Shown piece by piece: positions 1 through 12,200 of a stretch of DNA of 64,000 bases. Where the stretch lies: assembly GCF_020921035.1 (NCBI RefSeq), contig NC_063158.1, forward strand, positions 13,622,001 through 13,686,000, written 5' to 3'. Position 1 is the stretch's first letter. Each line of letters starts with the position of its first letter. The position numbers were made by a program, and so were the translations under genes. This DNA is from Rhodamnia argentea (Eukaryota > Streptophyta > Magnoliopsida > Myrtales > Myrtaceae). Under the pieces are notes generated by a model that saw only the letters and a list, made by a program, of their open reading frames with translations, did not search any database and was not told where the DNA came from.

Positions 1-915
1 CCTCGTCGAGTCGAAACGAAAGGGATGGGCATACGAACGATCCCGAGTAATTTCAATTTTCAAAACGAATTTTCCGCTGCCATTACGAGGCTATTTGTAC
101 TGTTATTTTTTTTTATTATTTGTGTTTGGGTTGATATGTCAAGGGTCTCTAAATTGGGGAGATGCTGAGAGTGAGAGGGACAAAGAGTGGGTGGAAAACA
201 GTTGCATTGTCATGATCACGACATAGCTGGCTAACATTGTTTTGTTTTGGGGGCGGGCCAATGTTGCAATGGAAGCACCAAACATAGGTGGCTTTTCTGC
301 TCCATCAATGCCAATTGGGCCGACCACAAAAAAAAAAAAAAAATGCCAATTGGGAGAAGTTTTCGTGTGCATCAAGATCACGTGAGACCACTCCGTCTCG
401 ATCGTCGAATACCGCAGACTCGGTATGAGATTTCTATATGATCCGATAGATCAGATGGAGTGGGCTCATATGCACCGAGCGCGTGCAATACTTGGCCTAG
501 ATGGAAACGAGGCGGTGCATGGTGAATACCATACCATAGATCGAGCGGATCAATGTGGGTCCGCCGCCAAACCTTGGCGATGTCTTTGGGTCCATCGATC
601 GGGTTGGGACGGTCCATTTGGAATGTCTTTCTTTGGCGTGGTGGCCAGCGCTCGAGCAAGCGGCACCACCCCTTGAGGATTATTACCTTAGCTGTCCAGA
701 CCTGTTCGATCCGGTTACCGATTTTCGATTTGGGTCAATCTATTCAGTCCTTTTTGTCTCCCCGACTCTAATCGAATATAAAATGTGGACCGCTAGGGTT
801 CTATAGTAATAGCATTTTCTTTCTCTGTACTATTTCAAATGGTTTCTGCCTGTTTTGTTGTACATTGAAGACGAAATGATGCTAAGCGTACGTAATGTGG
901 CTAACTGGCTACCAG
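1..915 (+). other. Presumed intron or upstream part of the BAG gene
   Basis: I recognise no exon here. The next exon (from 916) begins in the middle of a BAG domain and follows an AG acceptor, so the 5' exons of that gene (ubiquitin-like part and first BAG helix) should lie to the left of the window, with this stretch as intron. The short ORFs inside it resemble nothing I know. Confidence 0.45.
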
Positions 916-1431
916 GTCTCCGCCATAGAGAAATCAATCGCCAAAGGAAATAAGGTCCCGGATGTCCAGATCACGACGCTGATAGAGATGCTGATGCGGC
1001 AAGCCATCAAGCTCGACGGCATCTTCGCCGAGGGAGACGCCGCTTCTCTCAAGAACTTGCAGGTACGCGCCGCAGCGACCCCATTTGAGTCTTCCTCTCT
1101 TTCTCACTTCCCGGTTTTTTACCGATGGTTATAAGGCACGGATGGTTTCGAGATCGACGTGTATCTTCGTGCCGAGCAGTATGTGGTTTATGATATGAAG
1201 CTAGTACTAGGATCGGATTGAAGAGGATGTGATTCTCCATGGCTGTGTTTTTCTCTACAGGGAAAGAGAGTGCAGAAATGTGTTGAAACCCTAGACGTGC
1301 TGAAAGTATCGAATGCCAGAATAAAGCCCGTGATCGTCACGACAAAGTGGGAGACATTCGATCATCCACCGGAGCCGCCGGGGGCGGTGGTGGCGGCCAC
1401 CGCCACCAACCCGTGGGAATTTTTCGATTGA
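916..1431 (+). CDS. BAG family molecular chaperone regulator (3' end, two exons)
   Basis: This is the C-terminal part of a plant BAG1-4-type co-chaperone, which binds the Hsc70/Hsp70 ATPase domain through the BAG domain and acts as a nucleotide-exchange factor. Exons are 916-1062 and 1261-1431, joined in frame (LKNLQ then GKRVQKC). The product reads through the second half of the BAG domain (VSAIEKSIAKGNKVPD, then TLIEMLMRQAIKLD) and ends in a tail with VTTKWETFDHPPEPPG and NPWEFFD before the TGA. That tail is typical of plant BAG1-like proteins. The preceding AG acceptor at 914-915 follows intron sequence, so the ATG at 895 is not a start. The N-terminal ubiquitin-like domain is expected outside the window. 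The member of the BAG family (1, 2, 3 or 4) cannot be decided from this part. Confidence 0.88.
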
Positions 1432-2175
1432 TCTCGACATATAATAGTATTCCTCTTCTAACTACGTTTCTTTCCCTTGATCTTTGTTGTGTAAAATTGG
1501 CTGGAGAGAGAGATAGAGACATAAGCGAGCTGCATGCTTGTGGTTTACAGAAGAAAACCTAGAGCTTTATCTCCAATGGTCTTTTCGCCAATAAGGATTT
1601 ATTAATCCTAGGATGTTCGTTGCACATTCATCTTGTATCAGAAGCAAAATGGGGATTGTTGCTTAAGTTTAGTCGTAACTTCTATCTTTGGCGGAATAAC
1701 TACCTCGGCGATGGCGACCATCGCGATCACCGACACCCAGCGTCTGCGCCGTGCTCTCTTCTCACCCTTCTGTTACTGGTCACTCGCTGGTGATGTCGAG
1801 CTCGTCGCCTACGGCGGAGCTTGGCCCTGGCATGTCGAGCTCCCCCATCGATTGTCCCCATTTTGAAGAGCCGCTCATGTGTGCCGGCAAGGCCCGAGCC
1901 TTGAAGAGCCATGCATGCCGAGCTCTGTGGCAACCGAGGAGCTCAGGACCTGCAGAGCACGTCGGTCGACGAGTCGGACGGATAAGACAGAACATGACCA
2001 GCCGCTGAGCTCTCCCTCTGCCGTGAGCTGTGTTTGTGGAGACGAGGGCAACGGAGAGAGACGGCGAAGACAACAGAGTCAACGAATCGGCGGCTCGTTC
2101 GCCGGTGACGACGGAAGCGGAGGACGGGTGTGGTTGGAAACTCGGAGAAGACTAAAATTAAATGTAAATGAAAAT
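1432..2175. other. Intergenic, 3' flank of the BAG gene
   Basis: Probably contains the BAG 3' UTR. The section at about 1700-2140 is richer in G and C and opens several overlapping ORFs on both strands. None has a recognisable domain or plausible splice structure, so I call no gene. Confidence 0.5.
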
Positions 2176-2184
2176 AAAAAAAAA
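2176..2184 (-). terminator. Pol III T-run terminator for tRNA-Gln
   Basis: A run of nine A on the plus strand, i.e. nine T on the transcribed strand, lies 14 bases past the 3' end of the minus-strand tRNA gene. A run of four or more T is the standard RNA polymerase III termination signal. Confidence 0.75.
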
Positions 2185-2197
2185 TCAGAAGGGGAAA

Positions 2198-2268
2198 GGT
2201 CCCACCGAGATTTGAACTCGGGTTACTGGATTCAGAGTCCAATGTCCTGACCACTAGACCATGGGACC
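2198..2268 (-). tRNA. tRNA-Gln (anticodon CTG)
   Basis: The minus strand folds into a complete 71-base cloverleaf without an encoded CCA. The acceptor stem GGTCCCA pairs perfectly with TGGGACC. The D stem is GTCT/GGAC, the anticodon stem TTGGA/TCCAG with loop CTCTGAA gives anticodon CTG, and the T stem CCGAG/CTCGG has loop TTCAAAT. Internal A and B promoter boxes are present, and a nine-T terminator follows. The anticodon reads CAG, so this is glutamine. The overall sequence is close to plant nuclear tRNA-Gln genes. There is no intron. Confidence 0.95.
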
Positions 2269-2619
2269 TCTTCTAGCTGAACTGCCACTGTCTTTTAATA
2301 TTATTTAGTTCTTCTTGTCAGCCTTTTCCAATTCTTCGTTGGCTGTCTATTTATCCTAAATCTTTCATGGCTACAGCTCTGTCGGCCAACTTCTGCGTTC
2401 AAGCATTTGTTTCCTTTTAGATAGAATTTCTATTGTGATTAGACGTGTCAAATGGACAATTCGGGGTTCAAAATTGTCCTATACATATTAACCCATTTAA
2501 TCTATTTTGACCCATTTTCATGCAATACAAATCTAGCGACTTATTTCTGACCCGATCTATACAGTTAAAATACTTCAATATTAGTGACCAAAACGGATCT
2601 TTTGTCCTAAAAGCTTGCT
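2269..2619. other. Intergenic, nothing recognised
   Basis: AT-rich sequence between the tRNA gene and the squalene-epoxidase relic. No gene or repeat identified. Confidence 0.4.
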
Positions 2620-2840
2620 GCTCATTGCTCACCTTACAAATTGTACAGAAAGATTCAGGATAACAGCACGAGGTTGATGAATCATCGAAATCGCTCAAAG
2701 ATCCAAGTAGATCTAGTAGAACATCAATGTTTGATAAAGCATCGGCCATTCCTCGACCAGTGAAAGCATGACGAGTGTCAGATGCGTCTCCCAACAAAAG
2801 CGCTCGGAGTGGGACAAGGATCGGCCGGCATGCTTCTGTT
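2620..2840 (-). pseudogene. Squalene epoxidase (squalene monooxygenase) fragment
   Basis: On the minus strand the translation gives NRSMPA, then after a one-base frameshift ILVPLRALLLGDASDTRH, FTGRGMADALSNIDVLLDLL, and YPESFCTICK. This matches the FAD-binding (GD) and membrane-associated C-terminal region of plant squalene epoxidase, where the functional version reads GDAFNMRHPLTGGGM and LRKPV. Key residues are changed and the frame breaks at about 2815, upstream of the GDA motif. Only about 70 residues of a protein of about 520 are present. It is a dead fragment, not a gene. No poly(A) tail or flanking duplication was seen to tell retrocopy from exon capture. Confidence 0.8.
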
Positions 2841-3053
2841 GACCATCGGTTTTAATTAAAAAAAATCAAAAATTTTCAAAATATGAAATATGTAAAAATT
2901 ATCTTTCTTTGTAATAATAAAATCGAAATTGTTCAAGAGGCACATAAATGACTTGACTCAACTAATACCCTTTATAAACTAAATGAGTTGTGAATGGGTT
3001 TGAATAGGAAATCGTTAGCCTTCCTAAATCAAAAGTTTAAAAGGCAACCATAG

Positions 3054-3100
3054 AAACAAGGTGTTCTCATTTTTTTTTTTTTCACGAGAACACCTTGTTT
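3054..3100. repeat. Perfect 15-bp inverted repeat (hairpin)
   Basis: Arms 3054-3068 (aaacaaggtgttctc) and 3086-3100 are exact reverse complements, separated by a loop of about 17 bases that is mostly T. It may be the remnant of a tiny MITE; no gene lies next to it. Confidence 0.8.
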
Positions 3101-4197
3101 AGGTCTTGAAACTAATGAAATCATGATACATGAGTTCATAATCGACAAATTTTAATAACTATACCAATTGATAAGCGCAACTTCGCTCGGTTTATTTGAA
3201 TGAAAACTGTTTCCGAGAAAAAAATTTCTTGCTTTCCGTGCTTAAATGAACGGAAAACATGTTTATGGATCGAAAACAAACAGTTTAGATTTGGAAAAAA
3301 CGACTTTCTCTCCTATTAAGAACTAAATCACTTTCCACAAACTACAAAATGAATGAAAACTATCCGTTTTCCTCGAAAATGATTTTTGCGAAAAGTATTT
3401 TTCTGCACCATGCAATTTTTAGTAAAATAAACCCACCCTTTATTCGAATTTCTTAACGGGAAAGGAAGGGTTCACGTCCAAGGAAGCAAATGCAAATGCT
3501 CAACCCTAAAATAAAGCATCTTCTCATGCCTAAGCCTAAGTATGAGAAAGCAACCGTTGGTCGATAAGGGCGGGAGGAAAAGGGCACCGAAAAGATTCAT
3601 ATCCCAAAACTTCCTCCGTTTGTCTACCGTATACCCTTCTTCTATCATACATTCATCTAACAATTTAACATTTTAGAGTAACCAGAAGAGATTTCAATGA
3701 ATTTTTACATTGCACTGAGTGACATTTGATCGTGGGCGGATCTAAACTTGGTACTAGATCGTGGATCGTAGCAGCAAGACCACTCAAGCATTCCACCGTG
3801 GGGCACTGCTAGAAATCACGTGGTGGGAACAGAAAGTGCATCTCTCTTTTGTGTGGAAAGGGTACTAAGATTCCTTGAGGATTGGAAAGAAGCAAACGTA
3901 CTCTCTTTCCACTGTGTTGCTTATTTTTTATATTTTTCCTCAATTCGATCTTCCGATTTGTAATTTGTGCAATCAAGTACCTCGGTAGAAAATCAAGAGA
4001 AAATCAAGTACCTCGGTCGCTAATTCCAGCAAATTGAAGTTGGTGCGCTGATCAATGCCAACCAAAATTACGATGTTGAAAGAACTATTGTCATTGTGAC
4101 AATTAAGTTGTGCTAACCAAGTATAGGAATGACACATCAATCAAATGGAAGGAAGATGAAGAAGACCTTGAGATTTTGCTGCAGAATATGACGAAGA
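3101..4197. other. Intergenic, nothing recognised
   Basis: AT-rich. It contains several short ORFs without similarity to anything I recognise, and no RNA gene. Confidence 0.4.
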
Positions 4198-4211
4198 GTA
4201 GTTGTGTTAGA

Positions 4212-4418
4212 TTTTTTTTTTTTTTTTATAACCGAGGTGTCCGAGCCAGCTTGGGCGCACCTCGACTATTCCTCGGAAGAGACTAGCATAGTAATCCATT
4301 GCCATGGCCCCCCCACTTAAATCACGGGTGCTCGGTTGGGTAATCAAATCCGAGTCCGGTGCGCATAACCACACAATCCCAAGTGTGTCATAACCAACTA
4401 AATCACCCATGGGTGAGT
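4212..4418 (-). mobile_element. tRNA-derived SINE (Au-SINE-like), minus strand
   Basis: Read on the minus strand, the element starts near 4418 and has a Pol III B-box-like stretch (ggatttgattaccc). It ends in a 3' domain containing gtcgaggtgcgcccaagctg and gacacctcggttat, followed by a run of 16 A (T-run 4212-4227 on plus). The 3' domain is the kind shared by plant Au-type SINEs. Target-site copies flank it: gttgtgttagatttt at 4201 and gtcatgttagatttt at 4421. Confidence 0.75.
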
Positions 4419-4431
4419 TAGTCATGTTAGA

Positions 4432-4552
4432 TTTTTTTTTTTTAATGACCGAGGTTCCGCGCAGTGGGCGAGCTTCGCTTAACACAGCGATGGAATACGA
4501 CTTGTCCTCGAGAGGGGCTAGCGCATGAGTCCACCACCACGACTCCCCACTT
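4432..4552 (-). mobile_element. Second, shorter SINE-like element at the same target
   Basis: A 5'-truncated relative of the neighbouring SINE in the same orientation. On the minus strand it ends in gaacctcggtcatt and a poly(A) of about 12. A near-perfect target duplication, tagtcatgttagatttt, lies on both sides (from 4419 and from 4553). Confidence 0.7.
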
Positions 4553-4584
4553 TAGTCATGTTAGATTTTATCTTCAGGTTTTGG

Positions 4585-5300
4585 AAAAATTTCAATAAAG
4601 GGCCCAAAGTACCCTCATTTTCTACAAATAAAGGTCCGAAATGGTCCTTATTTCAAATAAGGGCCTAAAGTACCTGTTTGCTTCAAACAAAAGCCCGAAA
4701 TGATTATACTTGTTTCAAATAAAGGCATGACCTCATCGGCCGCTCAAGGACATTTTCGTCAAAATACAATTTTAATTTTGTTTTTAGTTAAATTAAATTT
4801 AAAAAACAAAAAATAAAATAAAAAATGGAGAAAAAGAGGAAACACAAGGGGGAATGGGCCGCCCCCTGCCTATGGACGCCGCCCCACGGGTTGCTGTTGG
4901 GGTCACCGACCCTCTCTCGAATATGGCGAGGGCCTAAGGTCGCCGGCAATCATTGCACCCTATTGGTGGTGGGACGGCACCCACAAGCAGGAGGCAGCCC
5001 CTCCTGCCTGTGTTTATTTATTTTTTGAGTTTTTTTGAATTTTTAGAAAATAGAAAGAGGAATAAACAAAAAAAATTAAATTTTTTAAAAAAATAAATGA
5101 TGAAAATACCCCTAATCAACTAGTGAGAGGCCCTTTTTTGAAACCGATAAGACAACTTTAAACTTTTATTTGAAATATTTACTTCAAACCTTTATTTGAA
5201 ATAATATAGGCGCTTCAGGTAGTCCTTGTTTCAAACAAGGACCACTTTGATCTCTTATTTAAAAAAATGAAAGCACTTTGAGCTCTTATTTAGAATTTTC
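4585..5300. mobile_element. MULE-like non-autonomous element with repetitive termini
   Basis: The left end (about 4588-4730) is built of repeats of the type tttcaaataagggcc and aaagtacc. The right end (about 5150-5300) is an imperfect reverse complement of it. The GC-richer core has no convincing ORF. A related element sits at 42793-43336. No clear target-site duplication could be delimited by eye, so the exact ends are approximate. Confidence 0.6.
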
Positions 5301-6240
5301 CTCCATTTTTTTTTTCAAAAAACAGGAGCACAAAGACAGAATTTGCCATATTAAACTAAGCTAATTCCATATTCTCCGGTAAGTTCCGTTATTATTGGCA
5401 TTTTTAGGTTTTATGTCTTTCCTCGTCTCACCAATGATCTTCGATGATTGTAAGTATAGATATCAGACACAACTCGTAAATCTTTGCAATGTGCTACTCG
5501 AACCCTTTTTGTCTCCACAATATACATATCTATAAAAGGGTTGATTATACATACATTTTCCAATTAAATCCATCATTTCTATATGCAAAATCAACTTTAG
5601 AATTATAATTCTCGCAGACGATCGGCGAACCCCACGACAGAGGACTATGCAATTTAATTGAATAAGTAGGATTGGATTAACTAAACTCACGGAAGATGAC
5701 AAACAGCCTACGCCAGGAGAGAGAATCCAGAAAGTTGTCCGAGTGTTCATACGAAAACGGAAAAATACAACTACTATGCACTTACTGAGGGTCACAATGT
5801 GAAATATAAAGAGATCTAAGATCCTGTAATGAAGATGGACAAGTTCGGAGATAGATCTATGCTTAAACACCTTTTATCTTTTTTCTTTATAAATCAGCAA
5901 AATGGCGAGGAGGAACAGAGCCAAGATCGCAGATATCATGAGATTCAACACCTCCTACTAGATATCTGATCTGTGACCATGGCTCACCTTCTTCGACGAA
6001 AGTTTCAGATACTAGCCAGCGGAATGGACATCTACGAAGATAAAAAGAGAGGCAAAAAGGATTTGAAACACAATTTCACTAGCAACCACTAAAATTGAAG
6101 TATGGTGCTTCTACAGCACGTTCAGTTCTTCAAAAGAAACGCCCTTTTTGACCTGTGTAAGAATTTCTGCTTGCTTGTTCAGAAAGGTAAAAACAGGTGT
6201 AGAATTGAAATGTGCCCAAAAAATGAGTTCCGCATAAAAC
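5301..6240. other. 3' flank of PheRS alpha
   Basis: Downstream of the PheRS alpha stop codon (that gene runs leftward), so it probably holds its 3' UTR. A 135-codon ORF on the minus strand at 5463-5870 has no recognisable domain and I do not call it. Confidence 0.5.
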
Positions 6241-9200
6241 TTAGTTAATTCCAAGACGGCATATTGGGTTCTTTTTAATAAGACCGAGATCAACCTGCAC
6301 AACACAAAAGTATATGGATTATAGTAGGGGCAGCTCACTAGATAGGTCTCGCGAAAAGGAAGAACAAAGAGAGATCATACCTTGTGTCCAAACAGATCCC
6401 GGATGTTATCTATCCCATAAAGTATCATTGTGGGTCTGGTTCAAAAACCACAAAACATGAAAGGAGTTAAGTAACAAATATGCCAAGCAGCCTAAACATT
6501 TTGTAACGAAAGAAACTGGAAAAATCACAGCTACTTCGGAAATCAATGTCATTTGGATTTATCCTAACAACACAACATGCCCCAATGTGATGGTACCCCC
6601 ACAACTTCACCAGCTAATTAAGCCACAAAAAAGGATATGAAGAGACACTATGTACCTTTCAAGGGAGAGTCCCCAGGCAATAACGCGAACATCCTCAGGA
6701 AGTCCCATTGGAAGCAACATTTCAGGTCTGAACATGCCAGAGTTCCCTATCTCCACCCATTTCCCAAGGCCTTCATGGTAACTGGCCAAAATGTAAAACA
6801 TTTTACTTAGCTAAGTATAGGGGTGGGAAGGTAAGCAATAGGGAGAAGAAAGGTAGGAATTGAACGGAAGACAGGTCTTGTAATGGGGAGGACCACCGCT
6901 ACTAGATCGATCCCTATTCCATACTAAACAAGCTATGTAAAGGTATTTACTTCACCTGAAAATCTCCATGCTAGGTTCGGTATATGGATTGTAAGCAGGC
7001 TTGAAACGGAGCTTCGACATGCCTGGATAAGGAATTGAGGTACATCAAATATACATAGTTTACCAAGACTACCTTAAACCTGCACATCATTGTACGAGGG
7101 CTCCCCAAGATCTTTTTGTTGGCTGTTATCGTGGAAACACTCTTTACCTATACGAGAGAAAAAATCATGCAGGACTCCAATCAAGTCTCCAAGAGTAAGT
7201 CCTCGATCACATACAAGACCTGAAACATGATTCAGAAAGGTTATTAATACAAAGAACCAATGTGATTTCCACCAGAATACACAAATTTGTTTCTACTCAT
7301 TCTCACTTCAACACAGTTCTATCTAGAGACAGCATATCTGTACGTTGGACACAATTTGACTCCTGATCCCACAGATCTACCATTTTTTTTACCGTAGAGA
7401 TTGGAAAACTAGGGATGAAGAAAGGACGTGAATTCCAACGAAATATTTATTCTACTTATTCAAAAAGCAGTGTAACTGAACATCCCATAGAATTCAGATA
7501 TACTCTGATAGTTCTCGATATGCCAGGATATTCCAATAATTACCTTCAATCTGGTGGAACTCTGCAAGATGCGTTCGATCTACCGCTTCATTTCTGAAAA
7601 CACGATCAATTGAGAAGTACTTCTTTGGTTCAAAGGGTTTCTTCTGCAAGAAATGTCAAGAAATAAAACAATAAATGGTCCATTTGAATTGATTTGCGAC
7701 TCACATTTGGCTTTATCTAATTCTGAACTCCCCAAAATCTTTCAAAGTATGTAAACATTGACATTTATTAGTTTTTCATAATTACAAACGATTAATTTCT
7801 TTCATTTCAAATCATCTGGACAGAATCACATACATAAAAAAAATCAGTTCTTCTTCTGCTTCCAAAGAGGCCCCATAATGTTTCTAGTTCAAAGCAGAAC
7901 ATACTAGGACAAATTGCACAATGACATCACAAAGTCATTTAGTGTGTGAATCGAGGTTCACCTCACTATTCTGGGTTTTACTTTTTATCAATCGATATTG
8001 TACTTTTATTCAATGTTGAACACCTTGATTCTTCAAAATTATGGACAGTTAAATTCATTTTCACAATTGCAATCATGTAATTGTTTTTATATATTTATTT
8101 TTTTGGTGAGAAAGAAACAGCTGAAAGTGGATATGTAACAGTTCTGTAGCAACATGAAGAACAGCAGAAAACATGTTGACGGTATTTACCAAGTGTCTAA
8201 ACCAAATTTGTTATGTTCTACATACTATAGCTAGCTATGAGATGGTACAGCAAGGGAGCAAAAATGAAAGACTCATAAATGGAATGTTGCAACTTATTCT
8301 AGATGAAGTGATCCATTACAACACTATGCAACGAGACAATAAACAGAAAATGCAAATTCCTGGATTGGCCCAATTATTGCAGAGGAAGAGAAATGCAAAA
8401 TCTAGGGTTGGCCAAACAATTGCAGAGCAAGCTTTCTGACAGGAAAACATAAAGCACAACCACACCTGTGCCAACAAGTAAAGCATCCGCGTGGAAACGG
8501 CAGTCGTGTGAGTTCGTAAAAGGTTCTTATTTGCTTCATCTCTTTTCCACTCATATCCATATCTGTTCACCCCAAAAATCAGCCAAAAAAAAAATGTGAG
8601 GCAAATCTCACATCAATCAGAGAGATAAATGCAGGATTGGAGTTAAAAATGAAAATGAATTGATAAGAACATGAACAAATAAATATGATACCCTCGAGAC
8701 TGGTAACCACCCGATTCATGAACTCTCTTCACACGTTCAACATAATCTTCAGGAAGTTCTCTTGTGGTGGAAGGAACTATATGCATTTTACAAGCCACAT
8801 AATTATCAGAACATCGTCACATAAAGTGAAACTACCGATTATGAAATCAATTAGGACAGACCTTTCAGAAAGAAAGTATCATGTGAATCACGAGCAGGGT
8901 GTTGCTGAGGCTGGAACAGAGCATCAAAGTTCCAGAAACTGCACATTAACCAGAAATAGGTAAAATCCCCATAGACTGGTGTTCTACAATAAAGCTAGAC
9001 AACAGTAAATAACAGCGCAAAAGCACCTCATGCATGGTGGATCTCATTATTCTCATTACTTATTTCACGAAGTAGACAATAAACAACTAAACTCATTTTC
9101 ATTAACTTAGCCTTCAAGATGTGGGCTCACATGCATCTGCTTAGCCTGAGTTTAGTTGAAGAATGTAGGCATCAAAACCCCCCATGTTGAGCACAAACTG

Positions 9201-12200
9201 ATAGAACTCACAGACAATTGAGATGGCCTTTTATTCACGGACATTTTGTGTACCGTGTACATAAATATATTCTTTCTCCTATCAATCTCTGGGTCTGGAG
9301 AGCATGCAAAAACCGGGAATCGAAGAATGTTGTCATTTGGCAGATAAAATTACCAACTAATTTTACCATGATAATCATTTTCTACCAAATATCTAAACAT
9401 ATAGTAATACCTTATTGTAGATGTATTACATAAGACCAATTAGTGTAAGTTTTGTGATCATAGTAACAAGTGCTAACATATCACTGAGCACAGACTACAA
9501 CATGAATCATAGCTGCAAAACAGAGAGATGAGAACCTATACCTGCTTTCCACAAAGTTGTTTGTGGGCATTTCCTCAAAACTACAAGCAACAAAAGAGCC
9601 ACCGTAAGCAACAATGGAACCAAGCAACAAAAGGGTAAACAAACTGTCATACTTTCAGTAGCATGAGAAATTGCCAAGTCTTACCCCATATAAAGAAATA
9701 TATTCTTCAACTGCTGCCTCACCTGAAAATGAGGGAAAAAAAAAAAATTGTAACCAAAGTTAAGAAAAGTGATGGGGAAGTCAGACTATTCAAAGTTGAT
9801 GAGCATCTATAACTAGTTGAAACTTCAAATTTAAGAAATTAAGCTTAAATTGCATATGTCGAATTTGCAAAAACTTTAAATGATGGACATATGAGAAAAT
9901 ATCAGTGGCAACAGCAAGAACTTAAGGATGATACTGCAAAGAACTCACTGTCATATGGAAGTTCCACTATGTTTATGAAGGATTTCAAATGAACGTTACA
10001 AATGGAGTAGCTTTTAGTTGCCATAAAAATCAGACAAAGCAAGATGGTAGGAAATATAAATCACATGGACTTCTTTTTTGGGCAGCTATAATTGCTTTTT
10101 ATCTTCCAAGGATCAATTAATACTTTTGACAGCCAATCTAAAAACTTAGATGAGTCATCAAGAAGTTCAAGAATGTTTCTCATGTCATGTTACTTGACTT
10201 CAGCTACTGTCCTCACTTCTTTGATGGGTAGCACAGTTTGTAAAGTGTGCTCAATTAAAAATTGAAACTTTTCGGACCTTATGGAGTGTTGTCAACAACA
10301 TGTGACACAAGGCCCGCATAAAAAATAATCAAGAACTAGTTCAACACATTCAGCATGTCACAAAATAGACTTTCCATAATTTCCTTTTTCAGGTTAAAAC
10401 ATATCGTAGATTTTTGTTCAGATTTCATCTCCTCTATCATATTCCCTTAATTTTCTTCAAGAGATGCCAATTTATTGATCCAGACGGCCAGTTCCTATGA
10501 AAATGACAAACAGTCCAACTAAATGTGCTCTTTACAATTCTTGCAGGACCCACCGAGTACCTAGCTCTGTATTTCTCTACGCAATTGACACAGAATTCAT
10601 CCTCATGATTGATTAAGGTTTTCCACATCAATGTCATGAAAAGGAGATGCTACTAAAGCTCGAAATTTAGAAGCAATACGATAATTAATAAAACGATACA
10701 TGCAACAACCAGTTGAGTAGAACATAACATCAAAATCTCGATTCATGCCCGGGGAAGCCACAGTTTCCTTGGCACTAAGCACCTTAACTGTCTACGAGAT
10801 TAAAAGTAGCCATGATGACTCATGGTTCTACTTTTGTCACCAAATGTAACCAGGGTTCTCATGTAGCTGGTCCATTGTGTTGATTTGACCACCAAGTAGG
10901 GACCCTTCAGCAGAGGTCAAAGCTATATGTATCATTAATTCACATTCTCCTTAGACCCTACGTCCAATTATCTTGGATCAAACAGACTGGAACAGGCTAA
11001 GGGCAATATAATCTCCTCAATAAAAAACATTTAAAGAATAAAATCCTTGCCTTGAGAAGTGGATGAATATGGCCACCTTCGGCAGGTGGACCCTTGGCGC
11101 TGAAGTTATACTCTTTGAACTCTAACTCCCTCCAGTCACCCCTGCAATATAAGTGTATGCTTTATCAGTTAACAAAAGTGAATCAGACACAAGCACATGA
11201 TATCTCATCTAAAACAGTATGAGCTACCAATTTCAGAGGCTACATCCATCGACCACTCAGCCTTGTGTGATTTCCTCAATTTAAAATAGCCAAGTTACAT
11301 GTATATGACCAAAGACAACCCATAATAGCATAAATAACCCGACTATTTACGAAAATGAAGAGTGGAAAGTTACTAGGTAATAGTGTTATAGATTCTAACA
11401 ATGTGAGAACTGCTTGGCTGCTAAAGCAAGAAAAAGTGAATAGATTAGCAACAGAAAATGCAAAAACGTAAGCACAATAAGACAAGGTTATGTCTGGAAG
11501 GCAAAAATCAGCCTTCAACTGAATTGCTGTTTGAGGTAATTCCATTTCCTCTGTCAATAAGGAAAGTGAGAAGCATTTGAAATCCACTTAAAAGGTAAAT
11601 ATATGTTCCTTTTCCTCTCTCTAATGATAAATCCGAAGACTTTCATACGACAGAGATCCCAAACTTTTCCTGAAACAAATGGACGTTCAAATCTTTAGGA
11701 ATATGTAGCCATAAGGTAGGAGACATAGGGAAAACAGAAACTTTCACATGTCAAACAATTTCATTCATATGCCAACTAATTTAGCAACATTAATGCACAA
11801 CTTTCTCAATAAATTAACTAAAACGTAAAATTAATACCTCTGGATATTTTCCCGAGTCAAATCTGTAGCAGCCTTCTTCCTTTTAGGGGCATAATTAGGA
11901 CCTCTCTTCACTGAGTAACCCTTCCATGTCCTTGAAAATAACAGGTTTTACATGGATGTGATCATCAAGAACAAAAATCCCAAGAAAGTTTACAACTTCT
12001 CGACCAACCAAGTGATTTGAAAACCAAAAGTCAAAAGATAGTATTTACTGCGGAGTAATAAGCTTTCTAGCTTTGAGAGCTTTTATGTTGTCTGCATCAA
12101 TACACTGAGACAAAGGGATAAGGGATATTAGGTAAGGAGAACTTTCAAATATCAGATAAGCGGGAAGCAAAAAAAAGGACAAAATAGTCTGTATAAACTA

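Noticed and set aside
895-915. ATG at 895 as start of the BAG-domain protein
   Set aside because: The first codons are intron ending in CAG; the conserved frame begins at 916 in mid-domain, so the true start is upstream of the window.
5463-5870. 135-codon minus-strand ORF downstream of PheRS alpha
   Set aside because: No domain, no similarity I recognise, and AT-rich composition typical of 3' flank.
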